From positions 1 to 64,000 of the forward strand of contig JANREX010000060.1 in NCBI GenBank assembly GCA_030758115.1: a stretch of DNA of 64,000 bases. The letters are read 5' to 3'. The notes beneath the pieces are model-generated. The model ran no database searches and had not been told where the DNA came from. It saw only the letters and a program-made list of their open reading frames with translations. The translations under genes and the position numbers were made by a program. The DNA is from Paracoccaceae bacterium. GTDB taxonomy: Bacteria > Pseudomonadota > Alphaproteobacteria > Rhodobacterales > Rhodobacteraceae. Shown in pieces: positions 1 through 9,950 of the stretch (positions are counted from its first letter, which is position 1; the number at the start of each line of letters is the position of its first letter).

Positions 1-470
1 CGCTCCATCGTTCCGTCCGGTCCCCAGCGCCGCGTCTCTGCGTCGCCGTGAGGGGGGTTCTACGGTTTGCCGCAGGAACCCGCAAGGGCTTTTTTCACAA
101 ACGTCACATTTTTTTTGGAAATCTGATTTTTCATTGGAATTTAAGGGGTTACGGCAATCTAGTTTCGCCAGGCCCAGGTTCAGCGCAAGAAAATGACCCC
201 GGTCAGCAAGGCAAGGGAACTACATCTAGCGTTACCCACAGACCTATCCCCAAGAAGGGCTGAAAGTGGCCGCGAGTCGACCAAAGGCCGATGCGGAAGA
301 TGGCCCTTATCCCTGCCCGGATCTGCGCCCCGAAGCGCGGCACAGGCAATGGAAAGGGTGTCACACAGGGTTTTGTCGGCCCATGACAGGGCAGCCATTC
401 CCAAACTGCCTGTGAATTGCGCCGATTCAGCAGAGCATTGCCCGGTATGCGGGCATAATGGAATCGCCTC
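1..470. other. Left flank with no recognisable gene
   Basis: I see no convincing coding region here; the short open frames overlap on both strands, have no ribosome binding sites and resemble no family I know. The first 60 bases are GC-rich. A strongly A/T-rich tract with runs of T follows at about 90-160, and the rest is ordinary GC-rich sequence downstream of msrQ. A TTACCCACA at about 232-240 resembles a DnaA box with one mismatch, but it stands almost alone. The A/T tract could be the flank of a gene or operon lying just outside the window. Confidence 0.5.
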
Positions 471-1082
471 TCAGGCCCTGCTGGTCCGCCGGGGCCGTGC
501 CAAGACCGGCAGGCGAAGCATCAGCAGCAGGGCAATCGCCAGAAGGTAGGCCAGCGGTTCCAGCTGGAATCCCTTGCGCAGCATGACGAAATGGATCGCC
601 CCCAACGGCACCACGACATAGGTCAGCTTGTGCAGGCGGCGCCAGAGCGGGCCCAGCTTGCGCACCGACAGATCGTTGGATGTCAGGGCCAGCGGGATCA
701 TCAGCACGAAGGCCGACATGCCGATCGTTATATAAGGACGTTTCACGATGTCCGCCCAGACCCGTGCAAGGCTTTGCACATCCAGCACCAGCCAGACCAG
801 CAGATGCAGCGCCACATAGGTAAAGCACAGAATACCCAAGGCGCGCCGGAATCGCAGAAGGTTCAACCCGGCGTAGCGGCGCAAGGGCGTGATGCACAGC
901 CCCGCCACCATGATCTGCAAGGCCAGCAGGCCCAGCTCATGCTCCAGCGCCTTGATCGGCTCGACCCCAAGCCCGCCGGTCAGCCCCAGATAGAGGAACC
1001 ATGGCGCGGGCAAGAGGCCAAGCGTATAGACAAGCCATACAGGAATGCGGCGTACCGCGGTATTTACCTGCTCCGCCAGCAT
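471..1082 (-). CDS. msrQ: MsrQ, heme-binding membrane subunit of the methionine sulfoxide reductase system
   Basis: A 203-residue polytopic inner-membrane protein of the YedZ/MsrQ ferric-reductase-like family. Known family members carry b-type heme and pass quinone-pool electrons to periplasmic MsrP, which reduces methionine sulfoxide in oxidised envelope proteins. The sequence shows about six hydrophobic segments, a conserved His in the ALHLLVW segment and a second His in RLHKLTYV, as expected for heme ligation. Length is normal. The start codon lies 3 bases after the msrP stop, so the two are co-transcribed. No anomaly seen. Confidence 0.93.
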   Translation of the reverse strand: MLAEQVNTAVRRIPVWLVYTLGLLPAPWFLYLGLTGGLGVEPIKALEHELGLLALQIMVAGLCITPLRRYAGLNLLRFRRALGILCFTYVALHLLVWLVLDVQSLARVWADIVKRPYITIGMSAFVLMIPLALTSNDLSVRKLGPLWRRLHKLTYVVVPLGAIHFVMLRKGFQLEPLAYLLAIALLLMLRLPVLARPRRTSRA

Positions 1083-1085
1083 GGG

Positions 1086-1991
1086 TCAGAAGAACTTTGA
1101 CAGGTCCATGCCGGCATAGAGGCTTGCGACCTCATCGGCATAACCGTTCATCATCAAGGTCGGCTCGTTACGGGCAAACAGCCCCGCGCCGATGCGCCGC
1201 TCGCTGGCCTGGCTCCAGCGCGGGTGATCCACCTCGGGGTTCACATTGCTGTAGAAGCCATATTCGCGCGGCGCGGCCTTGTTCCAGCTGGTCGGCGGCT
1301 GCGTGTCGGTCAGGGTAATCCGGACGATCGACTTGATCGACTTGAAGCCATATTTCCATGGCACCACCAGACGCAGGGGCGCGCCGTTCTGATTTGGGAT
1401 GTCGCGACCATAGATGCCCGTCGCCATGATCGTCAGCGGATGCATCGCCTCGTCCAGGCGCAGACCTTCGACATAGGGCCAGTCCAGCACCGGGAAGCGC
1501 ACGCCGGGCATTTCCTCGGGACGCAGGAGGGTCTCGAAGGCCACGTATTTCGCGCCCGACTGCACGCCCGCCATGTTCAGAAGGTCGGCCAGTTCGAAAC
1601 CGTTCCAGGGGATCACCATCGACCAGGCCTCGACGCAGCGGAAACGGTAGATGCGTTCTTCCACCGTCATGCGGGCCATGATGTCTTCGAATGTGTAATC
1701 GGCCGGGCGATCCACCATTCCGTCGATCCTGACTGTCCAGGGCGAGGTGGTCATCTGCCCGGCGTATTTCACCGGATCGCCCTTGTCCGTACCGAACTCG
1801 TAGAAGTTGTTGTAGCTGGTGATCTCTTCCCAGGTATTCGGCTTGAGGCCATCAGCCTGCGCGTGGCCCTGCCCCGCCAGCCCGACCAAGCCCAGACCAG
1901 CCACACCGGACAGCAGTGCGCGGCGGTTCAGGTAGACGCTTTCGGGCGTCACGTCCTGTTCGGTCAGATCGGGTTTCCAACGGTTCGCCAT
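1086..1991 (-). CDS. msrP: MsrP, periplasmic molybdopterin methionine sulfoxide reductase catalytic subunit
   Basis: A 301-residue sulfite-oxidase-fold enzyme that reduces protein-bound methionine sulfoxide in the periplasm with electrons from MsrQ. The N-terminus carries a Tat signal (RR at 23-24, then a hydrophobic stretch ending near GQGHA at 41-45), fitting export of a folded Mo-cofactor protein. The Mo-ligating Cys is at about residue 119 in FRCVEAW. I chose the ATG at 1991 because GAGGAGAGG lies just upstream and the frame beyond it is not family-like. It follows the glutamate-synthase-like gene by about 70 bases on the same strand and is followed directly by msrQ. Confidence 0.94.
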   Translation of the reverse strand: MANRWKPDLTEQDVTPESVYLNRRALLSGVAGLGLVGLAGQGHAQADGLKPNTWEEITSYNNFYEFGTDKGDPVKYAGQMTTSPWTVRIDGMVDRPADYTFEDIMARMTVEERIYRFRCVEAWSMVIPWNGFELADLLNMAGVQSGAKYVAFETLLRPEEMPGVRFPVLDWPYVEGLRLDEAMHPLTIMATGIYGRDIPNQNGAPLRLVVPWKYGFKSIKSIVRITLTDTQPPTSWNKAAPREYGFYSNVNPEVDHPRWSQASERRIGAGLFARNEPTLMMNGYADEVASLYAGMDLSKFF

Positions 1992-2059
1992 GCGCCTCTC
2001 CTCTGTGTTGTGCTCGCAAGATCTATCGCGAAGCCGCGACTTTTCAAAAGCAAGTCTTC

Positions 2060-3553
2060 TCACATTGACGTGGTCGGATTGTAACTTGGGCGAATCTTGT
2101 TGAGGGGGATCGACTCGCCATTGGCCTGCACCAGCCTGACATGGCGCCGCCGCATCAGGCGCGGCTCGGCCACGCCGACCGAATGGGCGATGGTTTCGAC
2201 CTCCTTGATGATGGACTTGGCGTAATTCGCCACCTTTTCATACTTGTCCTCGACCACCAGACCGCGTTGCAGCTTGGGATCATGCGTCGTGATGCCCGTG
2301 GGGCAGGTATTCTTGTTGCACTTCAGCGCCTGGATGCAGCCAAGGCTGAACATGAAGCCGCGCGCCGAGGCGACGAAATCCGCACCCGCGCAGATCGCCC
2401 ATGCCACATCGCCGGGATTGACCAGCTTGCCGCTGGCGATGATGCGGATCCTGTCCTTGAGGCCGTGACGATCCCGCAGATCGACCATCCTGACCAGCGC
2501 CTCGCGCAGGGGCATGCCGACAAGATCGATCAGGGGCATGGGGGCGGCCCCGGTTCCCCCTTCGCCACCGTCGACGGTGATGAAATCGGGCGCGCAATCC
2601 GGCCCGCGCGCATTGATCAGGGTGAACAGATCCTCCCATGCATCCGACGATCCGATCACGGTCTTGAAGCCCACCGGCTTGCCCGTGACCCGGCGGATAT
2701 GTCCGATCACGTCCAGCAGGTCTTCAAAGCTGTCGATCTCGGGGTGACGATTGGGCGAGACACTGTCGCGCCCCACCGGAATGCCCCGGATCGCCGCGAT
2801 CTCTTCATTGACCTTTTCACCGGGCAGGATGCCGCCCTTGCCGGGTTTCGCGCCCTGCGCCAGCTTCAACTCGAACATCCGCACCTGCGGATTGTCCGAC
2901 ACCGCGCGCAACTTGTCGTCGCTCAGGTTGCCATGTTCATCGCGCACACCGTATTTCGCCGTGCCGATCTGATAGACGATGTCGCAGGCCCCGCTCAGGT
3001 GGAAGGGCGACAGCCCGCCTTCCCCGGTGTTCAGCCAGATGCCCGCCTTGGCGGCACCACGGCTCAGCGCCTCGACCGCCGGGCGGGAAATCGCGCCATA
3101 GCTCATGCCGGAGATGTTGAAGATCGACTTCGCCCGATAGGGAATGGCCGCCGTCGGCCCGATGATCATCGGCTGCGTGACGGAAAACTGATCATCCAGC
3201 GGCGGAAAGACCGCGTTCACGAAAATCGGCGTGCCGGGGATCGACAGGTTGCGTGTCGATCCGAAGGCGACAGTATTCCCCTGCCCCTTGGTGGAATGAT
3301 AGACCCAGTCCCGCTGCGCGCGGTTGAAGGGCATCTCCTCGCGGTCCATGGCAAAGAAATACTGGCGGAAAAATTCGCCCAGCGCGGTGAACAGATGCCG
3401 GAACCGCCCGATCACCGGATAGTTGCGCCGCACCGCATCGCCGGTCTGGGTCTTGTCCACGATGAAAAACAGAAGTGCGACAAGGACACTGATCCCCAGA
3501 ACCATGACAAAAAGCAGCGCCAGGAACAAAAGCGCGTTCATCGCGAAATCCAT
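2060..3553 (-). CDS. Membrane-anchored FMN-binding glutamate-synthase-family protein
   Basis: A 497-residue protein resembling the FMN/Fe-S synthase domain of the glutamate synthase large subunit (GltB2-type, COG0069) without the glutaminase domain. Residues 1-32 form one hydrophobic transmembrane helix, so the rest is probably tethered to the membrane. The Cys pattern C406-x5-C412-x4-C417 (ending CPTGITT) matches the 3Fe-4S motif of glutamate synthases. The Gly-rich [12 protein letters not shown] loop is the FMN/substrate region. I chose the ATG at 3553 with AAGGGT upstream; the open frame runs 221 codons further but overlaps the divergent gene. The true substrate of such stand-alone proteins is not established. 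Its position upstream of msrPQ hints at a redox role, which is inference. Confidence 0.8.
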   Translation of the reverse strand: MDFAMNALLFLALLFVMVLGISVLVALLFFIVDKTQTGDAVRRNYPVIGRFRHLFTALGEFFRQYFFAMDREEMPFNRAQRDWVYHSTKGQGNTVAFGSTRNLSIPGTPIFVNAVFPPLDDQFSVTQPMIIGPTAAIPYRAKSIFNISGMSYGAISRPAVEALSRGAAKAGIWLNTGEGGLSPFHLSGACDIVYQIGTAKYGVRDEHGNLSDDKLRAVSDNPQVRMFELKLAQGAKPGKGGILPGEKVNEEIAAIRGIPVGRDSVSPNRHPEIDSFEDLLDVIGHIRRVTGKPVGFKTVIGSSDAWEDLFTLINARGPDCAPDFITVDGGEGGTGAAPMPLIDLVGMPLREALVRMVDLRDRHGLKDRIRIIASGKLVNPGDVAWAICAGADFVASARGFMFSLGCIQALKCNKNTCPTGITTHDPKLQRGLVVEDKYEKVANYAKSIIKEVETIAHSVGVAEPRLMRRRHVRLVQANGESIPLNKIRPSYNPTTSM

Positions 3554-3721
3554 ACATTCAACCCTTTTGATTTGTATCAATGCAACGCTTGACCATCGCT
3601 CTACAGTGCGAAATTCAAGACGTTGCGACAAGGCGTGTTCGGGCATCGGAAAGACGTGATCGCAACGCGATTGCGTGATCAGATGGCCCGACGGCCAATG
3701 CACTCCAAGGAGGAACCAAGC

Positions 3722-4165
3722 ATGAGAACTCTGTTGATGACAGCAGGCCTTGCCGCCTGCCTCGCGACCGCGGCATCGGCGCAGGACATGATCACATATA
3801 CAACCGATCAACCCTTCGAGGATGTGATCTTCGGGCTGGAGAACGCCATCATCGATCAGGGCCTGGTGATCGATGGCACCTCGCATGTGGGCGACATGCT
3901 GGAACGCACCAAGGCCGATGTGGGATCGGATGTGACGATCTTTCTCAAGGCGGATGTCTACAGCTTCTGCTCGGCCGCAGTGTCGCGCAAGGTGATGGAG
4001 GCCGACCCGATGAACATCGTCTTCTGCCCTTATGACATCTTTGTCGCCGTATCGCCCGATGCGCCGGACCAGACCATGATCGGCTTTCGCAGCTATCCCG
4101 AAGGCGCAATGAAAGAGGTCGAGGCGCTGCTGGACACGATCGCGCGCGCCGCGATCGGCCAGTAA
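3722..4165 (+). CDS. Secreted DUF302-family protein
   Basis: A 147-residue protein with a clean Sec signal peptide (residues 1-20, cleavage after ATAASA) and a DUF302-like domain: the stretch with FEDVIFGLENAI, GLVIDGTSHVGDML and the later VFCPYDIFVAV is typical. DUF302 proteins form small periplasmic or cytosolic dimers of poorly known function. AGGAGG lies 8-9 bases upstream of the chosen ATG. Two Cys (in SFCSA and VFCPY) could bind a ligand or form a disulfide. It is divergent from the glutamate-synthase-like gene across 168 bases. Confidence 0.8.
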   Translation: MRTLLMTAGLAACLATAASAQDMITYTTDQPFEDVIFGLENAIIDQGLVIDGTSHVGDMLERTKADVGSDVTIFLKADVYSFCSAAVSRKVMEADPMNIVFCPYDIFVAVSPDAPDQTMIGFRSYPEGAMKEVEALLDTIARAAIGQ

Positions 4166-4237
4166 GGCGTCGCCAGCAAAAGCTGACAAGATCACGGCAC
4201 ACTCGCGCCGGATCACATGATTATCATTGGAAACAGG

Positions 4238-4269
4238 AAAAGGGGGCGGCTTAGGTCAGCGCCCTTTTT
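4238..4269 (+). terminator. Rho-independent terminator after the DUF302 gene
   Basis: An AAAAGGG-GGC arm pairs with GCGCCCTTTTT across an 11-base loop, with one mismatch, and ends in a T run. It lies about 75 bases after the DUF302 stop and before the fasciclin gene. Confidence 0.5.
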
Positions 4270-4375
4270 CGTCAAGCCGCACAGGCGGAAATCCCCGGTG
4301 AACCAGCGGCAGGGACGATGCGTAACCGTCGTGATGCCACTGACGGCGTCCTGATTCACAAACTGGGAGAAAAAG

Positions 4376-4855
4376 ATGTTCCGCAGAACCTACCTCGCCA
4401 TGACCGCAGCCGCCCTGATGGCTGGCCCCGCCTTTGCCGGTGGCATGTCCAAGGATATCGTCGACACCGCCGTAGGTGCCGGCAGCTTCAACACGCTGGT
4501 CGCCGCCGTGCAGGCCGCGGGTCTGGTCGACACCCTGAAGGGCGAAGGCCCCTTCACCGTTTTCGCCCCCACGGATGAAGCATTCGCAGCCCTGCCCGCA
4601 GGCACCGTGGAAGATCTGCTGAAGCCCGAGAACAAGGATACGCTGGTTGCGATCCTGACCTATCACGTCGTGGCCGGCAAAGTCATGTCGGGCGACCTGT
4701 CCAACGACATGTCCGCCACCACCGTGCAGGGTGGCGATGTGAAGATCATGACCGAAGGCGGCGTGACCGTGAACGGCGCGAATGTCGTGACCGCCGATAT
4801 CGAAGCCTCGAACGGCGTGATCCACGTCATCGACGCGGTGATCCTGCCCGAGTGA
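4376..4855 (+). CDS. Secreted fasciclin (FAS1) domain protein
   Basis: A 159-residue exported protein made of a signal peptide (1-21, ending AGPAFAG) and one FAS1 domain. The two FAS1 hallmarks are present: the H1 box ([16 protein letters not shown]) and the H2 region with YHVVAG and later [13 protein letters not shown]. In bacteria such proteins are extracytoplasmic and are thought to act in adhesion or surface interactions; the role here is unknown. GGGAGA precedes the ATG. Length is normal for a single-domain bacterial FAS1 protein. Confidence 0.92.
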   Translation: MFRRTYLAMTAAALMAGPAFAGGMSKDIVDTAVGAGSFNTLVAAVQAAGLVDTLKGEGPFTVFAPTDEAFAALPAGTVEDLLKPENKDTLVAILTYHVVAGKVMSGDLSNDMSATTVQGGDVKIMTEGGVTVNGANVVTADIEASNGVIHVIDAVILPE

Positions 4856-4881
4856 TCGCAGACCGGACAACTGGTTACGGA

Positions 4882-4909
4882 AAAGGCGGGCACTTGGCCC
4901 GCCTTTTTT
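4882..4909. terminator. Bidirectional terminator between the FAS1 gene and clpB
   Basis: AAAGGCGGGC, a 5-base loop, then GCCCGCCTTTTTT. T runs on both strands let it end both the FAS1 transcript (+) and clpB (-). Confidence 0.85.
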
Positions 4910-4943
4910 GTCGAGGTCAGGGATCTGCCGATCCGTTCCCTTG

Positions 4944-7562
4944 TCAATGCACCACGGCACCGTCCGGCTTGGGCCGGTTCGATGCGGCGATGCGGTCGCC
5001 GATGATCAGGCCATCCGCCCCGGCCGACACCGGCACGATGGTGCCGTCCTTGATGTCGCCTGCCAGCAGCATCTCGGCCAGCGGGTCCTGCAGCGCGCGC
5101 TGGATCACCCGCTTGAGGGGCCGCGCCCCGAACACCGGGTCATAGCCTTCATCGGCCAGCCAGGTCTTGGCGCTGGCGTCCAGCTCCAGCACGATCTTGC
5201 GCCCTGCCAGCCGCTTGAGCAGGCGGCGCAGCTGGATATCCACGATACCGTCCATATCCTGACGGGACAGACGGTCGAAGATGATCGTCTCGTCCAGACG
5301 GTTCAGGAACTCAGGCCGGAAATGCGCCCGCACCGCGTCCATCACGTCGCGCTTGGCGTCCGAGGCATCCGATCCGTCGGGCAGTTGGCTGAGTGCCTGC
5401 GCGCCAAGGTTCGAGGTCAGCACGATCAGGGTCTGCTTGAAATCGACACGGTGGCCCTGACCATCGGTCAGCACACCATCATCCAGCACCTGCAAGAGCA
5501 CGTTGAAGACATCGGGATGCGCCTTCTCGACCTCGTCGAACAGCACCACCTGATAAGGCCTGCGCCGCACGGCCTCGGTCAGGACACCGCCCTCGTCATA
5601 GCCGACATAGCCCGGAGGCGCGCCGATCAGGCGGCTGACCGAGTGTTTCTCCATGAATTCCGACATGTCGATCCGCACCATCGCGTTCTCGTCGTCAAAC
5701 AGGTACTCGGCCACGGCCTTGGTCAGTTCGGTCTTGCCAACGCCCGTCGGCCCCAGGAACAGGAAGGACCCCAGCGGGCGGTTCTCGTCGTTCAGACCCG
5801 CGCGCGCCCGACGCACAGCATTGGCGACGGCCTTGACGGCGGTATTCTGTCCGATCACGCGGCGGCCCAGTTCCTCTTCCATGCGCAGCAGCTTTTCACG
5901 CTCGCCTTCCAGCATCTTGGTGGTGGGAATGCCGGTCCAGCGCTCGACGACCTGCGCGATCTGTTCGGGGCGCACGGCCTCTTCGACCATCACGCCATCG
6001 GCACCGGTTTCCTCGGCCGCGGCCAGCTTCTTTTCAAGCTGCGGGATCACGCCATAGGACAGCTCTCCGGCCTTGGCCAGATTGCCCTCGCGTTTGGCGA
6101 TGTCCAGCTCGGCGCGGGCACGGTCAAGCTGCTCCTTCAGGTCACGCGCACCGGCCAGCTTGTCACGCTCGGCCTGCCATTTGGCGGTCATCTCGGCAGA
6201 GCGTTCCATAAGCTCGGCCAGATCCTTTTCCAGCGTGCCCAGACGATCCTTTGAGGCGGCATCATCCTCGAGGCGCAGAGCCTCGGCTTCGATCTGCTTT
6301 TGCAGAATCTCGCGGTCCAGCGCGTCAAGTTCCTCGGGCTTGCTGTCCACTTCCATGCGCAGACGGCTGGCGGCCTCGTCCATGAGGTCGATCGCCTTGT
6401 CGGGCAGGAAACGGTCGGTGATATAGCGGTGCGACAGGGTCGCCGCCGCCACCAGAGCCGAGTCGCTGATCCGCACACCGTGGTGAAGTTCATACTTTTC
6501 CTTGATGCCCCGCAGGATCGAGATCGTATCCTCGACCGTGGGCTCGGACACCATCACCGGCTGGAACCGCCGGGCCAGGGCCGCGTCCTTTTCCACGTAT
6601 TTGCGGTATTCATCCAGCGTGGTGGCACCGACGCAGTGCAACTCGCCCCGCGCCAGGGCGGGCTTGATCAGGTTGGCCGCATCCATGGCCCCGTCCGATT
6701 TGCCGGCACCGACCAGCGTGTGCATCTCGTCGATGAAGAGGATGATCTCGCCGGCCGCCGCCGTCACCTCGTTCAGGACAGCTTTCAGGCGTTCCTCGAA
6801 TTCACCGCGATATTTCGCGCCCGCAATCAGCGCGCCCATATCCAGCGCCATCAGCCGCTTGTTGCGCAGGGATTCCGGCACATCGCCGTTGACGATCCGC
6901 AGCGCCAGACCCTCGGCGATGGCGGTCTTGCCGACGCCGGGTTCCCCGATCAGCACCGGGTTGTTCTTGGTGCGGCGGCTGAGGACCTGCATCGCGCGGC
7001 GAATTTCCTCGTCCCGGCCGATGATCGGGTCGATCTTGCCTGCCTCGGCGGCTTCGGTCAGGTCGCGGGCGTATTTCTTCAGCGCGTCATAGCCTTCTTC
7101 GGCACTGGCCGTATCGGCGGTGCGCCCCTTGCGGATATCGTTGATCGCCTCGTTCAGCTTCTGCGCGGTGACAGCACCCGCATCCAGCGCATCCTTGGCG
7201 GGCGACTTGACCATGCACAGCGCCATCAGGACGCGTTCGACCGGCACGAAACTGTCACCAGCCTTGGTGGACAGCTTGCCTGCCTCGTCCAGAACCTTGA
7301 CGGTGACATTGTCCAGATAGACCTGCCCCGCATCGCCCGAGACTTTCGGGATCTTGCCCAGCGCAAGCGCCGTTGCCTCGGCCACGCGGACGGGATCACC
7401 CCCCGCGCGCTTGATCAGGTTGCTGGCAAGCCCCTGATCGTCGTCCATCAATGCTTTCAGAATGTGTTCAGGTGCCAGTCGCTGATGATTGTCGCGCATG
7501 GCGATGGTCTGGGCGGCCTGAATGAAGCCGCGCGACCGCTCCGTGAACTTGCTCAAGTCCAT
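4944..7562 (-). CDS. clpB: ClpB, ATP-dependent protein disaggregase
   Basis: An 872-residue Hsp100 chaperone that, with DnaK, extracts polypeptides from aggregates after heat stress. Order of domains: N-terminal Clp repeat domain ([12 protein letters not shown] onward), AAA+ module 1 with Walker [10 protein letters not shown], the long coiled-coil middle domain specific to ClpB, AAA+ module 2 with Walker [10 protein letters not shown], and the C-terminal D2-small domain. The start (ATG at 7562) has AGGAGA upstream; an upstream ATG in frame is not family-like. A sigma-32-like promoter lies about 75-110 bases upstream. Length is normal. Confidence 0.98.
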   Translation of the reverse strand: MDLSKFTERSRGFIQAAQTIAMRDNHQRLAPEHILKALMDDDQGLASNLIKRAGGDPVRVAEATALALGKIPKVSGDAGQVYLDNVTVKVLDEAGKLSTKAGDSFVPVERVLMALCMVKSPAKDALDAGAVTAQKLNEAINDIRKGRTADTASAEEGYDALKKYARDLTEAAEAGKIDPIIGRDEEIRRAMQVLSRRTKNNPVLIGEPGVGKTAIAEGLALRIVNGDVPESLRNKRLMALDMGALIAGAKYRGEFEERLKAVLNEVTAAAGEIILFIDEMHTLVGAGKSDGAMDAANLIKPALARGELHCVGATTLDEYRKYVEKDAALARRFQPVMVSEPTVEDTISILRGIKEKYELHHGVRISDSALVAAATLSHRYITDRFLPDKAIDLMDEAASRLRMEVDSKPEELDALDREILQKQIEAEALRLEDDAASKDRLGTLEKDLAELMERSAEMTAKWQAERDKLAGARDLKEQLDRARAELDIAKREGNLAKAGELSYGVIPQLEKKLAAAEETGADGVMVEEAVRPEQIAQVVERWTGIPTTKMLEGEREKLLRMEEELGRRVIGQNTAVKAVANAVRRARAGLNDENRPLGSFLFLGPTGVGKTELTKAVAEYLFDDENAMVRIDMSEFMEKHSVSRLIGAPPGYVGYDEGGVLTEAVRRRPYQVVLFDEVEKAHPDVFNVLLQVLDDGVLTDGQGHRVDFKQTLIVLTSNLGAQALSQLPDGSDASDAKRDVMDAVRAHFRPEFLNRLDETIIFDRLSRQDMDGIVDIQLRRLLKRLAGRKIVLELDASAKTWLADEGYDPVFGARPLKRVIQRALQDPLAEMLLAGDIKDGTIVPVSAGADGLIIGDRIAASNRPKPDGAVVH

Positions 7563-7637
7563 GGTCTTTCTCCTTTGTCCAAGCGCCCGCGTATCGTGGT
7601 GCCCGCTCTGCGGCACACCCTTTTCCGGGCCTCGCAT

Positions 7638-7669
7638 CCAAGATGGTTGCGTGCCGCAACCTGTTCAAG
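7638..7669 (-). promoter_or_regulatory. Sigma-32 (RpoH)-like heat-shock promoter of clpB
   Basis: On the minus strand CTTG (7669-7666) is followed by 18 bases and ACCATCTTGG. This fits the alphaproteobacterial heat-shock form CTTG-N17/18-CYTATNTNNG with two mismatches. It lies about 75 bases upstream of the clpB start codon, a sensible distance for a stress-induced chaperone. Confidence 0.5.
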
Positions 7670-7788
7670 ACCCTGCTGCGCCATATGATTGGAGATGCCC
7701 ATAATTTACCAGAAAAAGACCCTGACCGAACATATTTTTGACGCCTGCTTCGCCTATCCATAGCACAGGAGCAGTAAGGTCATCGTTC

Positions 7789-8037
7789 ATGTTTATCACG
7801 CAAATCGACATCGCAGGCCTGCATATCGAACACCATGACAACGACATGCGTGCGCATGTGGCCGTCATGTCCGACATGGGCCGCATTCTTGTGGACTGCC
7901 GGGTTCCCATGAACGACATGGAACCGGAAACCCGCAGATCGGCCGTTCTGCACGAAGCCATCCGGCAGCTTCGGCGCATGCCGGAGTTTCGCAGCGGCAA
8001 GCGCGAAATCCGCGTCGCGGACGGGTTGCTTGCCTGA
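7789..8037 (+). CDS. Small conserved-looking protein of unknown function
   Basis: An 82-residue soluble protein that I do not recognise. It has an alternating, beta-rich first half (MFITQIDIAGLHIEHH, AHVAVMSDMGRILVDC) and a helical, basic second half. Codon use is typical of real genes in the window. AAGGT lies about 8 bases upstream of the chosen ATG. It sits alone between divergent clpB and a convergent unknown gene. No signal peptide or membrane segment. Confidence 0.6.
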   Translation: MFITQIDIAGLHIEHHDNDMRAHVAVMSDMGRILVDCRVPMNDMEPETRRSAVLHEAIRQLRRMPEFRSGKREIRVADGLLA

Positions 8038-8052
8038 TCCCTGCCTGTGGGC

Positions 8053-8823
8053 CTAGCGTTTTTTTGGCGTAAGCAGTGACGTCGGGCGCATGGATTGTGC
8101 GGTCTGGAAAAGGCTGAACGTCTGGTTCACGTAGTTCACCACGCCCGACAGCTTTTCCATATAGGCATCAAGTTCCGGCGTACGCTCGGCCTCGACCAGC
8201 TGAATCGCACGGTCAGGGGCGCTTGCTTCGAACTGGCAATAGAACAAGGGCTCGCCCCGGCGCAGGACAAGCGGCTTTTGCGTATCATGCCATTCGAAGG
8301 CCCACATCAGGGGGCGCGGCCAGATATTGATGGGAAAGCGCCCGCCGAAAATCGTGCCCGGCAGCGGATCCGCCCGGTAATGGGCGAAAGTGCCCAACTG
8401 CGTCAGGTAAAGGACTTCATCCGCGATGAAGCAATAGGGCAGCGCCATCTGCACGGTGGGACGATCCGGGTAACGCCACTCGCCCTCGTTCACGAGGGTC
8501 AGGATCTGGCCCAGCTTGCTGCCCCGGACGGGCGAGGCGCCACCCGCCAGGTTGACCAGCACCGCCTTGCCCTGATCATCACGCTTGAAACCGATATTCA
8601 GGTCAAAGGGGCATTTGACCACGAAGTAGCGGCTTTCCATCTGCACCACGGCGGGGCAGCGCGCGGCAGACTTGGCGTGCGCCTTGTGCGTCTGCCGGGA
8701 CGTCAGCCTTTCGGGGGGGTCATAAAGAACCGCACCCTTGTCGCTGGTCAGAAACCAGCCCACCATGATCGGGCCTGATCCCGGCCTGTCGTCGTCGCGG
8801 TCGTATGTCACTGAAAAACGCAT
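8053..8823 (-). CDS. Unrecognised cytoplasmic protein, 256 residues
   Basis: A soluble protein with no membrane segment or signal peptide and no motif I can name. It contains Trp/Pro-rich strands (GRFPINIWPRPLMWAFEW) and a C-terminal helical part with ELDAYMEKLSGVVNYVNQTF. Good codon use and AGAGGT before the ATG support it as a real gene. It is divergent from pyrF and ends 15 bases from the convergent 82-residue gene. I do not assign a function. Confidence 0.65.
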   Translation of the reverse strand: MRFSVTYDRDDDRPGSGPIMVGWFLTSDKGAVLYDPPERLTSRQTHKAHAKSAARCPAVVQMESRYFVVKCPFDLNIGFKRDDQGKAVLVNLAGGASPVRGSKLGQILTLVNEGEWRYPDRPTVQMALPYCFIADEVLYLTQLGTFAHYRADPLPGTIFGGRFPINIWPRPLMWAFEWHDTQKPLVLRRGEPLFYCQFEASAPDRAIQLVEAERTPELDAYMEKLSGVVNYVNQTFSLFQTAQSMRPTSLLTPKKR

Positions 8824-8954
8824 GATACCTCTTACACCTGTTGTGCAATGATGATGCGACGCGACAGCACGGTCAATCTCGAGTCTTGCCCGCGGGCAGG
8901 CATGCCGCTAACACCGCCCGAACCCGGATACGCCCCAGCCCGAAGGATCCTGCC

Positions 8955-9656
8955 ATGACAGCCGCCGATGACCGCCTGATCGTTGCCCTTGATGTGCCCA
9001 ACGCACTGGAAGGGCTGGCCCTGGCCGAAAAGCTGGGCGATGCGGTCAGCTTCTACAAGATCGGCCTGGGGATGCTGACGGGCGGCGGGCTGGCCCTGGC
9101 CAATGAGTTGAAGCAGGAACACGGCAAGCGCATTTTTCTGGACATGAAGCTGTTTGATATCGGCGCCACGGTCGAGGCGGCTGTGCGGGGGCTGGCGCAG
9201 TATGATCTGGATTTCCTGACGGTGCATGGCGATCCGCATGTGGTGCGTGCGGCGCGCAACGGGGTCGGCGGCAAGGACATGAAAATCCTTGCGGTGACGA
9301 TCCTGACCTCGCTGGACCGTGGCGATCTGGATGCAGCGCTGATCAAGCCCGGCGATGTCACCGATCTGGTGCTGGAACGCGCGGCCCTGGCCTTCGAGGC
9401 GGGGGCCGATGGCGTCATCGCCTCGCCGCAGGAGGCGGCGCTGATCCGCGCCTTGCCGCAGGCCAAGGGTCGACTGATCGTGACGCCGGGTGTCAGGCCC
9501 ACAGGGGCCGACAAGGGTGATCAGAAGCGGATCGCCACGCCCGCGCAGGCAGTCAGGGACGGGGCCGATCATATCGTGGTCGGTCGCCCGATCTGGCAGG
9601 CAACCGATCCGCGTCAGGCGGCGCTGGACATTCTGGACGAATTGCGCGGGGCGTGA
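8955..9656 (+). CDS. pyrF: Orotidine 5'-phosphate decarboxylase
   Basis: A 233-residue TIM-barrel enzyme that decarboxylates OMP to UMP, the last step of de novo pyrimidine synthesis in the cytosol. The signature FLDMKLFDIGATV carries the catalytic D-x-K-x-x-D array; the phosphate-binding end is PGVRP and the later VVGRPIWQA. The ATG at 8955 gives the family-typical start (DDRLIVALDVP). Length is normal for the short bacterial PyrF group. Confidence 0.97.
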   Translation: MTAADDRLIVALDVPNALEGLALAEKLGDAVSFYKIGLGMLTGGGLALANELKQEHGKRIFLDMKLFDIGATVEAAVRGLAQYDLDFLTVHGDPHVVRAARNGVGGKDMKILAVTILTSLDRGDLDAALIKPGDVTDLVLERAALAFEAGADGVIASPQEAALIRALPQAKGRLIVTPGVRPTGADKGDQKRIATPAQAVRDGADHIVVGRPIWQATDPRQAALDILDELRGA

Positions 9657-9674
9657 TCACGCCCTGCGCAGCAA

Positions 9675-9950
9675 TCAGTTCTCGTTGATGTCGCGGTCCC
9701 AGATCTTGACCTGACCCTTGCGGATGCCGACCAGTCGGCGCAGCGCGATCCAGGCCACCAGCGAGGCGATGGCAAAGACCAGGATCAGTGCGAAAAGGTT
9801 GCCACCCAGCACCCCGATCAGCAGCAAAAGACCGACCAGGGCCGCGCCGATGGCGAAGCCCAGAAGGATGAAGCCGGGCAAGATCACCTCGGCCACGGCG
9901 AGGGTCACGCCGACGACGACCCAGACCCACCATTCCTGCCAGAGTACCAT
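9675..9950 (-). CDS. Short NfeD-like membrane protein
   Basis: A 91-residue protein with two or three hydrophobic helices covering residues 8-68 and a short basic, hydrophilic end. It resembles the truncated NfeD1b-type partner of SPFH proteins (the YbbK/YbbJ arrangement): only the membrane part plus a remnant of the OB-fold domain is present. Its start shares one base (TGATG) with the stop of the upstream SPFH gene, so they are translationally coupled. Likely role: membrane quality control with the SPFH partner, inferred from family. Confidence 0.8.
   Translation of the reverse strand: MVLWQEWWVWVVVGVTLAVAEVILPGFILLGFAIGAALVGLLLLIGVLGGNLFALILVFAIASLVAWIALRRLVGIRKGQVKIWDRDINEN

Noticed and set aside
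225-260. Replication origin based on DnaA-like boxes
   Set aside because: Only two weak matches, no cluster, and no dnaA, parAB or other origin marker in the window.
3554-4216. Upstream extension of the glutamate-synthase-like gene
   Set aside because: The 221 extra codons are antisense to the DUF302 gene and show no homology-like pattern.
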